A DNA stretch of 64,000 nucleotides from Hellea sp. GTDB lineage: Bacteria; Pseudomonadota; Alphaproteobacteria; Caulobacterales; Maricaulaceae. How positions within the stretch are numbered: position 1 is the first letter of the stretch; every line of letters begins with the position of its first letter. The DNA lies in the NCBI GenBank assembly GCA_020629545.1, contig JAHDDC010000001.1:118722-182721 (forward strand), written 5' to 3'. The position numbers and the translations under genes were made by a program. The notes under the pieces are model-generated. The model was not told where the DNA came from. It did not search any database and saw only the letters and a list, made by a program, of their open reading frames with translations. Shown one piece after another: positions 30,878 to 41,141 of this stretch.

Positions 30878-31705
30878 CTAGTCACGGGCTAGATATTTAC
30901 GTACTAGGTTCTGATAACCCTGCGGGAATAGACGCTGAATCTTATCGGCGATTTTCGCATCTGGCCCAACGAGCACGCGTTTTTTATTTTTCTTAACGCC
31001 TTTAATGATTATTGCAGCGGCTTTCTCGGCCGTGGTCAAAGCCAGTTTGTCGAAATAGTCGATAGCTTCTTGGTGAGACTTCCCTTCCATGAAGGTATTG
31101 TTCTGACTGGTTCTTGCAAGTCTAACGATATTGGTTTTGACACCGCCGGGGTGAACTGAAGTGCAACTCACCGATGACCCAGCATCGTCAAGCTCCAAGC
31201 GAAGAGCCTCAGTCATGCCTCGCACTGCAAATTTGCTTGCATTGTAGGCCGAGTTTGACGGCGCGGCGATTAAGCCAAATAGGCTTGACGTATTGATGAT
31301 ATGTCCCCATTCCGCCTTTTCTAAAATGGGTAGAAAAGCCTTTGTTCCATAGGCTACGCCCCAAAAATTTACGTCCATTTGCCATTTAAAATCTTCGATC
31401 GACATCTGGCTAAACGGAGCATTCAGGGCGGCCCCTGCATTATTGAAAACCATATTTATCTGTCCAAATTCATCTTGGACAGATTCTGCATAAGCAAAAA
31501 TCGCGGCTTCTTGCGTGACATCGATTTTATCGGTTCTGACTTTCACTTTGCCCCCGATCAGATCTCGGGTCTCATTCACGGATTCTAGGTTTATATCGGA
31601 TAGCGCTAAATGAACGCCTTCTTCCGCTAACTGCAAAGCCAAAGTTCTGCCCATGCCAGACCCGGCACCTGTTATGACAGCGACGGCATTTTTAAATGAA
31701 CGCAT
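30878..31705 (-). CDS. Short-chain dehydrogenase/reductase (SDR)
   Basis: The 275-residue classical SDR has the cofactor loop TGAGSGMG at residues 12-19, NNAG at 88-91, and the catalytic YNASK with Tyr154 and Lys158; Ser140 or Ser141 (INTSS) completes the triad. An Asp at position 37 (LSDIN) favours NAD(H). The substrate is unknown; the C-terminal part (KNKKRVLVGPDAK) resembles SDRs that act on bulky or lipid-like alcohols. It has a strong AGGAGG site and is divergent from uvrB. It converges with the membrane-protein cluster but I see no evidence that it belongs to it. Confidence 0.9.
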   Translation of the reverse strand: MRSFKNAVAVITGAGSGMGRTLALQLAEEGVHLALSDINLESVNETRDLIGGKVKVRTDKIDVTQEAAIFAYAESVQDEFGQINMVFNNAGAALNAPFSQMSIEDFKWQMDVNFWGVAYGTKAFLPILEKAEWGHIINTSSLFGLIAAPSNSAYNASKFAVRGMTEALRLELDDAGSSVSCTSVHPGGVKTNIVRLARTSQNNTFMEGKSHQEAIDYFDKLALTTAEKAAAIIIKGVKKNKKRVLVGPDAKIADKIQRLFPQGYQNLVRKYLARD

Positions 31706-31792
31706 AAATCCTCCTATAATCTGTGTAGAACAGACGCGGTTTATTCACCAGCGCTATCTTGCAATTCTGATTGATTGGCCTAACTACGACTT

Positions 31793-33916
31793 ATGCCAAA
31801 GTCTCCCGATAGCTCTGTCCGTGAAGCACCCGCGAATTGGGTGCCTCATAGACCGGTACGTCCGGAAAAAGCCGAAGGCGGTAAAAAGTTTCAACTCGTC
31901 TCTGAGTATGATCCGAAAGGCGATCAGCCCCAGGCTATTGCTGAGCTTGTATCAGGCCTAAAAGACAATGAACGCGATCAGGTTCTCTTGGGCGTTACCG
32001 GATCTGGCAAAACATTTACGATGGCGAAGATTATCGAAGCCACGCAGCGCCCTGCCCTGATCATGGCCCACAATAAAACGTTAGCTGCACAGCTCTACGC
32101 CGAATTCAAAAGCTTCTTTCCGTATAACTCGGTTGAATATTTCGTCTCTTATTATGACTATTATCAGCCCGAAGCTTATGTCCCGCGAACGGATACATTT
32201 ATTGAAAAAGATAGTTCCGTAAATGAGCAAATTGACCGTATGCGTCACGCTGCAACTCGTTCAATTCTCGAACGGGACGATTGTATTATCGTAGCATCCG
32301 TATCTTGTATTTATGGCATTGGATCCGTTGAAACTTATACCGCTATGACAATTGACGTGAAGGCTGGCGAGTCCAAAGACCCGCGCGAGCTTATGGCCCA
32401 ATTGGTGGAGCTGCAATATCAACGGAATGACCTCGCTTTTACACGCGGCACGTTTCGCGTTCGCGGCGATACAGTTGAAGTTTTTCCGGCTCACTATGAC
32501 GACACGGCCTGGCGGATAGACTTTTTTGGCGATGAAATTGACGCGATCACAGCTTTTGATCCGCTAACCGGAAAAACCACGCAAAAATTAGATGCCGTTC
32601 GGGTTTATGCGAATTCACACTATGTGACACCGCGCCCAACACTGCAAAGCGCGATCAAGGGCATAAAACGTGAGCTCACAGGTCGTCTAAAAGAATATGA
32701 CAATTCCGGCCAATTGCTGGAAGCCCAACGATTGTCCCAGCGTACGGAATTTGATCTGGAAATGATGGCGGCGCAGGGCTTTTGCTCGGGTATTGAAAAC
32801 TATTCCCGCTATTTGACGGGGCGAAATGCGGGTGAACCGCCGCCAACCATGTTTGAGTATCTACCAGACAATGCGCTCCTGTTTATGGATGAGAGTCACG
32901 TTTCGGTCTCACAAATTGGCGCGATGAGCAAAGGCGATTACAGCCGAAAGTCTACACTGGCCGAGCATGGCTTTCGCCTCCCATCAGCGCTCGATAATCG
33001 GCCCCTGAAATTTGATGAGTGGGAAGCCATGCGGCCGCAAACCATCTTTGTTTCAGCAACACCGGGCGACTGGGAAATGAACCGAACAGGCGGTATATTC
33101 ACCGAACAGGTCATTCGCCCAACCGGATTGATAGATCCGCCCGTAGAAGTCCGCCCAGTCTCGCTCAATGGCGCGAGTCAAGTCGATGATGTCATCGATG
33201 AGGTCCGCAAGGTTGCCGCCAAAGGCTATCGTTCTCTTGTGACAACTTTAACGAAGAAAATGGCGGAAGACCTGACCGAATATATGCATGATCAAGGCAT
33301 TCGAGTACGCTATATGCACAGCGACATCGATACGCTCGAACGGATTGAAATCATCAGAGATTTACGTCTGGGCGTCTTCGACGTTTTAATTGGAATTAAT
33401 CTTCTGAGAGAAGGCTTGGATATTCCGGAATGTGCTTTTGTCGGGATTCTCGATGCTGATAAGGAAGGGTTTCTACGATCCGAGACATCTTTAGTTCAGA
33501 CCATTGGTCGAGCCGCGAGAAATTCCGCCGCTCATGTTGTGCTTTATGCTGACAAAATCACAGGATCCATGCAAAGAGCCATGGATGAAACCGATCGCCG
33601 CCGCAAAATACAGATGGCATATAACGAGAAACACGGCATCACGCCGCAAACGGTTCTGCGGGGAGTATCAGACGTCGTCCGAGATCAAGTTGCCGAAGAT
33701 GATCAAGCGTCCTTTAGACACAAAGACTCAAACAAATTCGGCAAGACAGGACGGCCCCAGCGACGTCTTCTCGAAGAAGCGCGCGAAAAGTTTGGCGACA
33801 ATATGATCGCCGTCATTGCCGACCTTGAAAAGAAAATGTTCGAAGCGGCGGAGAATTTGGAATTTGAACTCGCGGCTGAACTACGTGATCAGATTAATGA
33901 GTTGTCGGGCGACTAG
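31793..33916 (+). CDS. uvrB: Excinuclease ABC subunit UvrB
   Basis: UvrB is the damage-verifying helicase-like subunit of nucleotide excision repair; it is loaded by UvrA and then recruits UvrC. The 707-residue protein has Walker A GVTGSGKT at residues 67-74, the beta-hairpin [13 protein letters not shown] that probes DNA, Walker B LLFMDESH, the helicase motif IGRAARN, and a C-terminal UVR domain ([24 protein letters not shown], in two parts) for UvrC binding. The ATG lacks a ribosome-binding site. I found no convincing LexA box in the short upstream gap. Confidence 0.98.
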   Translation: MPKSPDSSVREAPANWVPHRPVRPEKAEGGKKFQLVSEYDPKGDQPQAIAELVSGLKDNERDQVLLGVTGSGKTFTMAKIIEATQRPALIMAHNKTLAAQLYAEFKSFFPYNSVEYFVSYYDYYQPEAYVPRTDTFIEKDSSVNEQIDRMRHAATRSILERDDCIIVASVSCIYGIGSVETYTAMTIDVKAGESKDPRELMAQLVELQYQRNDLAFTRGTFRVRGDTVEVFPAHYDDTAWRIDFFGDEIDAITAFDPLTGKTTQKLDAVRVYANSHYVTPRPTLQSAIKGIKRELTGRLKEYDNSGQLLEAQRLSQRTEFDLEMMAAQGFCSGIENYSRYLTGRNAGEPPPTMFEYLPDNALLFMDESHVSVSQIGAMSKGDYSRKSTLAEHGFRLPSALDNRPLKFDEWEAMRPQTIFVSATPGDWEMNRTGGIFTEQVIRPTGLIDPPVEVRPVSLNGASQVDDVIDEVRKVAAKGYRSLVTTLTKKMAEDLTEYMHDQGIRVRYMHSDIDTLERIEIIRDLRLGVFDVLIGINLLREGLDIPECAFVGILDADKEGFLRSETSLVQTIGRAARNSAAHVVLYADKITGSMQRAMDETDRRRKIQMAYNEKHGITPQTVLRGVSDVVRDQVAEDDQASFRHKDSNKFGKTGRPQRRLLEEAREKFGDNMIAVIADLEKKMFEAAENLEFELAAELRDQINELSGD

Positions 33917-35424
33917 TCTCGCCGCTCAAAAATATCAAATTCCGGCATCGAACCTATTAACTCATATGATTCCCACGCCTTCGCAAAGTCAGGATGACGC
34001 GAAAAATATTCAACATAATCTATGCTGACATCATCGAAATAGGGTTTGTTTGTTCTGCGATCCACAAAAACCAAATCTGGACGGAACCGATCAAAATCTT
34101 CGGCAATTACACGTCGGTTAAACATTTCCATTTCGTCCAACATCGGAGTTGAATGACCGAGAGCATTCCGACGTTCTTCTATGCTGACTGGCATCCAGAC
34201 AATTGGGAATCTTGATCCCCACTCCAAGCCCTCATTCATTATGTAAGGAAAGGGTTCGGATAATTTGGTTGTTAAAATCAGAACGGTCTCAGCACCTGAA
34301 CCGTCGACAAATTGGGCCCACCGATCATTGGCATCATAGTTTTGTTTGGAAACCGGGTAAAATGCGTGAAGCAATCCGGCCATGAGCAATAGGAGTGCGG
34401 ATATCCGCTGAGTCCCCGAATTTGAAAGCCATGTTTTTAGGTCATGATAATGGCAGACCAATATGTAAAATGTTCCAATCGATGCAAATGAAATGGCCGG
34501 AAGAATTTGATAAAGCCAACCTTTCTTCTGCACCCAAAAACAAATCATACCCGCAACTATCGCTAGGCTAAAGATCCATAAAAGATCATTCGTCTTGCGT
34601 GTCTCACCGCGGTAACTCGCGAGTATGATAAATCCCAATAGCGATAGGCTCGGCAATATAGACTGGCTTGCGATATCGCTTAACGAAGCTTGGAAACCAG
34701 TTTTATAAATTTCATCCGTATAGGGGACGATAATGTTCAAATAATCCGGGTAGACGATGAAAATGAAGACCGCATAGACAGCAAATATCAGACCCATGAC
34801 ATAAGGCTCTGGTCGAAGGAAAGATTTGGCTTTCAGCCTAAGCAGCGCAAACAGCTCAAGAAACAAGGGTAACAATAAAAAGAACGGTTTAATACTAATG
34901 CCAATAGCTGCGATGATACCTATACAGACGGCAAGGCCAGCACGAATATTGATCGCATTCACTCTGCAATAGATCAAATAAAGATAGGGTAGCACCAGCA
35001 AAACAAAAATATGTTCCCGCTGACCGAAATTAAAACCAGCCCCAATCAGGAATACCAAGGTAATAACACAAAGGTGCGCCCCAATATGAGGAAGATCGGT
35101 TCTTCGCAACAATCGATAACTCAGCCAAATTGATAACGCCGCTAGCGCAAAAACCATAGATTTGAAGATCAAAATCGCTTGGACGCCTATCAAATCGCTG
35201 AGCCAAATCGCCGGCACGTGAAGCCAAACGGACATCGGCAAATTGAACATATAAATGTCCTGATAGAGCGTTTGTCCCGATGTGATCTTATCGGCAACAT
35301 ATAACAGCCATGCCGGATCATGAGAGATTGCCTCTGGAATTCGTATTAACAAAGCCACGATCCAGATAACGGCCATGGCCGCGATCCAAACACGTCGTCC
35401 CCGTACATTGTCGGCATTTGTCAT
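33913..35424 (-). CDS. GT-C-like multi-pass membrane protein
   Basis: The 503-residue protein has a helix near the N-terminus, then the loop [20 protein letters not shown] with acidic and aromatic residues (Asp at about 36), and about ten further helices, ending in a soluble domain of about 130 residues. This plan matches GT-C glycosyltransferases of the ArnT/PMT (GT39-like) type, which move sugars from polyprenyl phosphate carriers. The family assignment is structural inference and the sugar and acceptor are unknown. It converges on and overlaps the uvrB stop by 4 bases. Confidence 0.6.
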   Translation of the reverse strand: MTNADNVRGRRVWIAAMAVIWIVALLIRIPEAISHDPAWLLYVADKITSGQTLYQDIYMFNLPMSVWLHVPAIWLSDLIGVQAILIFKSMVFALAALSIWLSYRLLRRTDLPHIGAHLCVITLVFLIGAGFNFGQREHIFVLLVLPYLYLIYCRVNAINIRAGLAVCIGIIAAIGISIKPFFLLLPLFLELFALLRLKAKSFLRPEPYVMGLIFAVYAVFIFIVYPDYLNIIVPYTDEIYKTGFQASLSDIASQSILPSLSLLGFIILASYRGETRKTNDLLWIFSLAIVAGMICFWVQKKGWLYQILPAISFASIGTFYILVCHYHDLKTWLSNSGTQRISALLLLMAGLLHAFYPVSKQNYDANDRWAQFVDGSGAETVLILTTKLSEPFPYIMNEGLEWGSRFPIVWMPVSIEERRNALGHSTPMLDEMEMFNRRVIAEDFDRFRPDLVFVDRRTNKPYFDDVSIDYVEYFSRHPDFAKAWESYELIGSMPEFDIFERRD

Positions 35425-35471
35425 TCGGGCTATTTATCAGTCGACACTAAAGAAGGCGTAAAGGCCTCGAC

Positions 35472-36263
35472 CTAACTAAGGTCAAATAAAAAATTAAATA
35501 TCAAATAAGCAATCACTAGCAGGCCCGCAATCCACCAGGCGCCAACATAACTGTCTTCGGAATAATCAGCTAAGTCTTGTGCAAGATCGTTTTCGTTTGG
35601 CGTTGCATAAGGATCAATGACCCCCAAATCTTGACGCAAAAATTCAATCTCGCGCAATACATAGGGATCAATTCCCTCTTTCTCATACCAATTCATTTTT
35701 CGAAAAATAAATTCACCCGTAGCAGGCGATAAAAGTGGCCGTTTACGCCCGCGATTATTCAGAGATGCGTCATCTGAATAATAACCAAATTTCCTGAGGA
35801 GTGTTTGCCGAAAAATAGAATCAAAATCTGTGCGAGCATCTATTGTTTCCAACATCGGGTCTTCGAACAAAACATGCCAACTATTTATATCGTTTGCTGC
35901 CCATGGATTATCAAGGATGGCATTAATTCGCTTGATCACTACATCCACAAAACTGGGCTCTGCTGGTTCCACAAAACTTGGCTCTTCAGGCTCATCCAAT
36001 ACACTTATCTTTTGCGGGAGCTCTGGATCACGATCCAACTTTACTTCGACGTTTACTTGGTCAGATGAAATCGCAAGAAAGCTCTTTTCCTCGCTATATT
36101 TGGAGTAGTTTTTTGCGCGATCAAATGCGTCTCGCAATGCCATAAAACCGGCCTGATCTTCGTCTGGCCTGACAGTTTTCAATTTGCGAGCATAGGCTTT
36201 CTTTATGGCTTTACTATCCGTCGTGGGACCTTCCAGCCCCAGAATGTCCCATATAGACGCCAT
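35472..36263 (-). CDS. Membrane-anchored J-domain protein (DjlB/DjlC-like)
   Basis: The 263-residue protein has an N-terminal J domain (about residues 1-65: IWDILGLEG, then KKAYARKLKTVRPDEDQAGF) and a C-terminal membrane helix at about 238-258 (WWIAGLLVIAYLIFNFLF). In place of the classical HPD it has RPD, which also occurs in the small J proteins that work with HscC. A central part of about 130 residues has no signature. The start codon overlaps the hscC stop (TGATG), so the two are translated together and form a chaperone pair, with the cytoplasmic J domain tethered to the inner membrane. Confidence 0.8.
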   Translation of the reverse strand: MASIWDILGLEGPTTDSKAIKKAYARKLKTVRPDEDQAGFMALRDAFDRAKNYSKYSEEKSFLAISSDQVNVEVKLDRDPELPQKISVLDEPEEPSFVEPAEPSFVDVVIKRINAILDNPWAANDINSWHVLFEDPMLETIDARTDFDSIFRQTLLRKFGYYSDDASLNNRGRKRPLLSPATGEFIFRKMNWYEKEGIDPYVLREIEFLRQDLGVIDPYATPNENDLAQDLADYSEDSYVGAWWIAGLLVIAYLIFNFLFDLS

Positions 36264-37960
36264 CAAAAAATATCCATATTCTCAATCTGGTCGAGCCATT
36301 CGGATAGTTCTTTTCGTGCCAATTCGATATCCGTATCCTTTTGAGCTTCCAATACACCCTGAAATTCAGTGAGGCGATGACTGATTATTTTTCGAATGTC
36401 GCCGAGCTGATTTTCATATGCCCGTTCAAGACGTGCAATAATCGTCGCGTTCTCCATTTTATCTTTGGGGTGCACTTTAAGTTTTTCAAGTTGCTTGAAC
36501 CGTTTTTCGATTTCGTCTTGAGATAGACTTCCCGGATTGCCCTCCAAAATCAGCCGGTTCGTTTTTTGCGTGGATTGTACCGTCACCAACACTTCGAGCA
36601 CGCCGGAAACATCATAGGTAAACCGGATATCAAACGGCTCATGCTCTTTCATATTGCGCGGAAGGTTCACGTTCAAACTTCCAAGCAAAACATTGTCTTT
36701 CACGCGTGGAGATTCACCCTGGTAAATATGTAGATTAACTTGGGTCTGGCCCTTTGTAAGATTTGAATTTGTAACGACCCGACTAACAGGAATGACAGTG
36801 TTGCGTTCAATAATTGGTTGAAAATGGCCCGTATCAAATCCGCTTCGCGTTTCAACCGTGACTTCTGTGCCCAGTGTAAACGGGCATACGTCGGTCATAA
36901 CCACATCTTCGAGGGCTTCATGACGATCAACCAACCCGGCCTGCACTGCCGCTCCCAAGGCCACGACCTGATCAGGATCAAGTTTGTGTTCCGGGAACAG
37001 TTTGAGAAGGCGCGTCACGTGTTGACGAATAAGCGGCATTCGTGTTGCGCCTCCAACCATAACGACGCGATCGATATTTTCGGCGCGTAACCCCGCATCC
37101 GAAATTGCTCGTTGTATCGGCATACGGAGCTTCTTGATTAAGAGCTCTGTAATTGATTCAAATTTCGCTTTATCAAGACTCAGTTTTACAGGGTTTTTCC
37201 CGGCATTAAAATTAACACCGACTTCGTCTTTCTCAGACAGTTCTATTTTAGCCTTATCTGCAAGATCTCTTAAAAGCCCTTGAGATTTTCCATCTAGTTT
37301 TTCAAACGGCGTTCCGATTTGTTCAGAAAATTCCTTGACGATAGCATCGGTAAAATCCTCCCCGCCAAGGAATGCATCCCCGGCCGAGGATCGAACTTCC
37401 ATAATCCCCTCGAAAATTTCAAGAATTGAAACATCAAATGTGCCGCCTCCGAGATCGATAACGATGAATGTATTCTCGTCTTCCTTGGTGTTCAGACCAT
37501 AGGCCAGCGCAGCAGCAGTAGGTTCATTTATCAACCGTTCAACATGCAGCCCTGCCATTTTTCCTGCCGCATATGTTGCTTTGCGCTGAACATCGTTGAA
37601 ATAGGCTGGCACGGAAATAATAGCTCGGGAAATATCGTGCCCGAGATGGCGCTCGGCATCTTCTTTCAAGCTTCTTAATACTAGAGCCGACAGTTCTTCG
37701 GCGCGATATGTCTTGCGCCCAAGTCGGAAATCTCGGTTAGTTCCCATATAACGTTTAAACCGAGCGAAGGTTTTCTTAGGATGCGTCACTAGTCGGTTTT
37801 TAGCTTCTTCTCCGACAATAATTTCGTTGGCATTATTCAATCCGACAACAGACGGGGTTAAGACGCTCCCTAGCGCATTCGGTATGAGTTTCGACCCATT
37901 CTCCGTGAAAACCGAAATCAACGAATTTGTTGTTCCAAGATCAATTGCAACGAGTGTCAT
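36263..37960 (-). CDS. hscC: HscC-type Hsp70 chaperone
   Basis: The 565-residue protein is a short Hsp70 of the HscC type: the nucleotide-binding domain has DLGTTNS at residues 7-13, INEPTAAALAYGL, and DLGGGTFDVSILE; the adjacent GGEDFTD and VMVGGATRMP are also present. The substrate-binding domain is present, but the C-terminal lid is short and lacks the EEVD-like tail. I chose the ATG with GGGGGA upstream over an earlier in-frame start. HscC in E. coli works with DjlB and DjlC rather than the main DnaJ; the partner gene directly downstream fits this. Confidence 0.85.
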   Translation of the reverse strand: MTLVAIDLGTTNSLISVFTENGSKLIPNALGSVLTPSVVGLNNANEIIVGEEAKNRLVTHPKKTFARFKRYMGTNRDFRLGRKTYRAEELSALVLRSLKEDAERHLGHDISRAIISVPAYFNDVQRKATYAAGKMAGLHVERLINEPTAAALAYGLNTKEDENTFIVIDLGGGTFDVSILEIFEGIMEVRSSAGDAFLGGEDFTDAIVKEFSEQIGTPFEKLDGKSQGLLRDLADKAKIELSEKDEVGVNFNAGKNPVKLSLDKAKFESITELLIKKLRMPIQRAISDAGLRAENIDRVVMVGGATRMPLIRQHVTRLLKLFPEHKLDPDQVVALGAAVQAGLVDRHEALEDVVMTDVCPFTLGTEVTVETRSGFDTGHFQPIIERNTVIPVSRVVTNSNLTKGQTQVNLHIYQGESPRVKDNVLLGSLNVNLPRNMKEHEPFDIRFTYDVSGVLEVLVTVQSTQKTNRLILEGNPGSLSQDEIEKRFKQLEKLKVHPKDKMENATIIARLERAYENQLGDIRKIISHRLTEFQGVLEAQKDTDIELARKELSEWLDQIENMDIF

Positions 37961-38143
37961 AAAGATTCCCCCACAGACATTTATTATAGTGAATTCCAAG
38001 CGACGACTCAAACATCCTAATCAGTTTTCGCCTGCCGAAACACTAACAAAAATTAATTAGTGCATTCGATTTATTCATCTTCCGTACACCATAATTGGCT
38101 ATCTCCCCGTGTTGCAAAACTTGCAGATGAAAAGGAAATAAAA

Positions 38144-38872
38144 ATGATTAAGAAAATCGCACTTGCGGCTGTCGTCAGCCTCGCATTTTCTGCTCAATCG
38201 TTCGCGCAAGATGGTTGGACAGGTGAAGCATCACTCGCCGGCGGAAAAACAACAGGTAATACAGATACAGAAGATCTAGGACTTGGCCTGAAGCTTGGTA
38301 AAGAAACAGATAAATGGCGTCACAAGTTTGATGCCCTCGTCGATTATGGAAAAGTGGACGGACTTAAAAACAAACAACGCTTTGCGCTAGGTTATCAAAT
38401 CGACCGCGATATCAATGAACGCATGTATGTTTATGGAAATGCGGATTACTTTAACGACAATTTTGGCGCTTATGAAGATGGATATTTCGTCGGTGCTGGT
38501 CTTGGTTACAAGATGATATTGCCAGATCCAATTGGCTGGAATCTCGAAGGCGGTGCTGGCTATCGTTCTCAAAACCCACGAGGACTGGACATGCTAGGCA
38601 ACGAACTTGATCGAACAAATGAATTTGCTCTTCGCGGCGCATCTGACTTCGACTATGCGATCAATGATAACGTATCTCTTTACAACGACACCGAAATTCT
38701 TTGGTCAGAAAGTGATACCTATATTTGGAATGAAGTTGGTCTCTCAGCTCAATTAATGGGCAATTTGGCTGCACGGATTTCTTACCGGGTCGATCACCAT
38801 ACTGATGTTCCTCCTGGAACAAAGAAAACAGATACGGCAACTCGTTTTGGCGTTGTTTACACAATCAAATAA
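38144..38872 (+). CDS. DUF481 family outer-membrane protein (YdiY-like)
   Basis: The 242-residue product has a signal peptide (residues 1-22, cleavage near SFA/QDG) and a DUF481 domain, known from salt-induced outer-membrane protein YdiY and predicted to be a beta-barrel. Alternating aromatic and polar strands and a C-terminal VVYTIK strand fit this. The ATG at 38144 has AAGGA upstream and directly begins a good signal peptide; a longer frame exists but is unlikely. It is divergent from hscC and followed by a strong terminator. Confidence 0.85.
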   Translation: MIKKIALAAVVSLAFSAQSFAQDGWTGEASLAGGKTTGNTDTEDLGLGLKLGKETDKWRHKFDALVDYGKVDGLKNKQRFALGYQIDRDINERMYVYGNADYFNDNFGAYEDGYFVGAGLGYKMILPDPIGWNLEGGAGYRSQNPRGLDMLGNELDRTNEFALRGASDFDYAINDNVSLYNDTEILWSESDTYIWNEVGLSAQLMGNLAARISYRVDHHTDVPPGTKKTDTATRFGVVYTIK

Positions 38873-38893
38873 GATCCAAAAGATCTGAAATAG

Positions 38894-38918
38894 CCCCGCT
38901 CTTCGAGCGGGGTTTTTT
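38894..38918 (+). terminator. Rho-independent terminator after the DUF481 gene
   Basis: CCCCGCT and AGCGGGG form a stem closed further by a C-G pair over a short TTC-type loop, followed by six T residues. It lies 21 bases after the stop codon. Confidence 0.92.
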
Positions 38919-41073
38919 ATTGACCTGGCCGATAATCTCGAGTGGCTAATGGTAACACTTGTTCAAGTGTCATAGGCATGCGTTTATATTCACCCTTCGC
39001 AAATAGATGAGCCTGGTCAGAGTAATGTTTTGAGGTCTCATCAAGCGTTGCGGCACCAAATTGATGAATAGAATCGAGTGATAATACACCATTTTCATCC
39101 CAATCTGCGACCATAATATGAGAGTCGCCAGCAACCGCGACAAGGCCTTTATTTTCGATAAAATTGTCGTAGTAGCCGTAGATTGCGCGAAGTGTATCAG
39201 GGCCGCCCCGAAGAGGTAAATCAACATCTCCTCGGCGAAGTCTATTAACCTCCCCCCAAGGCGGATCAACTCGACCAAAAATTTCAATAAGTTGATCAGA
39301 TGCTAGTTTCAACGCTTGTTCTGGCGGCATCAAATCGTCTTTGATCTCATACCCCATGGCATGCATCCCGGTTAGAACAGCAAGCGCAGCCCTACGATCC
39401 TGAATTTCGGTTGACCCATTCCAGTTGGACAAAATTCGCTGAGCCTTTTTCATGTCTTCAGTTTCAAATGTCATGACCTTTATTTTCTCTATCAACTGCC
39501 TGATATTGGAATCCTTTGCATAGCGTGCATCAGCCCTGTACTTATAGAGCTCTTCGCGAGTGATAGACTTGTCGCCTTCAAACAAAGCCAAAGATCGTTT
39601 TGCGCGATTAGTTATACGGGTTTCGATTCCGTAGCTTTTAGGGAAATCCTCTCGGTTCAAGTTGTCTGCACGATCCGTTATAAAAAACGGAGACGAATTT
39701 GCACTAAATAACCATCCGCTCTCGGGGTTATAAATTTGCGGAAGCTCTGACACGTCACGATAGCTTTTCCAGATCAAAGACGAGTTGTCGCCGGGTAGCA
39801 CACCTTCCCAGTTAGGTCCCTCGATTCTCTTTGGCATTTTGGCATTGTAGACATGACCGATATTTCCGTCCTTGTCGGCATATACGATATTGAAACTCAG
39901 AACGCCGTTCTGGGCGACGGCAGCTTTCCATTCATCAAGCGACTTTGCTTTGCTCATGGCATACCATTGATCAAGCGCACCAACGCCGCCCTGCCCGCTA
40001 AATCGTATGGCATAAAAACCATGGGCTGTTTCAAGCGCAGGACCGTGCTCCGTCCAGTACATATTTCTTTTGATGGGTAGAGAGAATGGCCCGCCGAGTT
40101 TCACCCGAAACTCCGACTTCGAAATTTCGAAGTCACGCCACTCACCGTCCAATTTGTATTGCGTGGGTTTCTTTTCCTTATTGATCTCGAGTTTATATAC
40201 ATCGACAAGGTCCGGCTTATTGACTGTATGTGCCCAGCCATGTCGAGGCGTCACACCTTGCGCTATGATGGGGGTTCCCGGAAACCCGCCCCCAGCGATA
40301 TTCAGTCCCTCTTCCGACACAACATGTGCTTCAAACCAGGCATAGGGCCCGACAAAAGGCTGATGCGAATTAACGACTAAGCGTGTATGCCCATCGGCGC
40401 TTCGAGACGGTGCTATCGCAAAAGCGTTTGAGCCTCTAACGGCTTTCGGAAGCCCGTCCCAATGACTCAGCGTTTTCCATGGGCTGACCTCAGGCGCTTC
40501 TTCTGCGGTCATAAGCTCCTGGAGGATCTCATCCATGCGATAGAAAAATGGCGTAGCCCAGGTATATCCCGCGATCACGTCCTTATCTGTCATGGGCAGA
40601 ATTCCCGGCTTTACCTGATCGCGATTTTCAGAAGCCCACAGATTAAGCCCGTCTGCGTAAGCTTTTGCCATAGCTCTAGCTGGGATCGAAACTTCACTGT
40701 CAATCTTATTCGCAACAGCGGACTCTACTTTGACCAAGTCAAACAAGTAGTCCATGGCAGCAGCATCTTTACCTTGATACTCAGCCGATACCCCTCGCGA
40801 TGACATGATTTGATTTTGAATGGTCGCCCAATCATCTTCACCATGCGAATATCCCATTCCGAACGACGTATCAGGGTCAGTTTTACCGAATATATGCGCT
40901 ACACCCCAATTATCTCTGATGATTCTGGCATCATAGCTGCTTGCGGTTTCTCGGATCAGATCATAGTCGACTTTTTTGGGGCCTGGCGTTTTGAGCCAAA
41001 AGGCCAGACATAAACCTGCTAATACGAGAAAAACTAGTCCTATTCTCAAATTCTTCATGGAGCTGCCATTCAT
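38917..41073 (-). CDS. Penicillin acylase family Ntn hydrolase (possible N-acyl amino acid or AHL acylase)
   Basis: The 718-residue protein is an S45-type enzyme: a signal or anchor helix at about 9-27, an alpha-chain part, then RGSNAFAIAPS with Ser215 as the new N-terminal nucleophile after self-cleavage at Gly214/Ser215. The family asparagine and the TPRHGWAHT segment also fit. Related enzymes include acyl-homoserine-lactone acylases (PvdQ/QuiP type) and penicillin G acylases, so the substrate is an N-acyl compound that cannot be fixed here. It would act in the periplasm. It converges with the DUF481 gene across the terminator. Confidence 0.86.
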   Translation of the reverse strand: MNGSSMKNLRIGLVFLVLAGLCLAFWLKTPGPKKVDYDLIRETASSYDARIIRDNWGVAHIFGKTDPDTSFGMGYSHGEDDWATIQNQIMSSRGVSAEYQGKDAAAMDYLFDLVKVESAVANKIDSEVSIPARAMAKAYADGLNLWASENRDQVKPGILPMTDKDVIAGYTWATPFFYRMDEILQELMTAEEAPEVSPWKTLSHWDGLPKAVRGSNAFAIAPSRSADGHTRLVVNSHQPFVGPYAWFEAHVVSEEGLNIAGGGFPGTPIIAQGVTPRHGWAHTVNKPDLVDVYKLEINKEKKPTQYKLDGEWRDFEISKSEFRVKLGGPFSLPIKRNMYWTEHGPALETAHGFYAIRFSGQGGVGALDQWYAMSKAKSLDEWKAAVAQNGVLSFNIVYADKDGNIGHVYNAKMPKRIEGPNWEGVLPGDNSSLIWKSYRDVSELPQIYNPESGWLFSANSSPFFITDRADNLNREDFPKSYGIETRITNRAKRSLALFEGDKSITREELYKYRADARYAKDSNIRQLIEKIKVMTFETEDMKKAQRILSNWNGSTEIQDRRAALAVLTGMHAMGYEIKDDLMPPEQALKLASDQLIEIFGRVDPPWGEVNRLRRGDVDLPLRGGPDTLRAIYGYYDNFIENKGLVAVAGDSHIMVADWDENGVLSLDSIHQFGAATLDETSKHYSDQAHLFAKGEYKRMPMTLEQVLPLATRDYRPGQ

Positions 41074-41141
41074 TCATCAATTGTTCTGGTAATGTGGTAT
41101 AGGGTCTTCGTAGATTACTATCCAGAGAAATGGGGAATATT

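Noticed and set aside
31706..31792. Possible LexA site at uvrB
   Set aside because: GAAC is followed seven bases later by GTTT, not GAAC or GTTC, so the spacing rule of the alphaproteobacterial box is not met.
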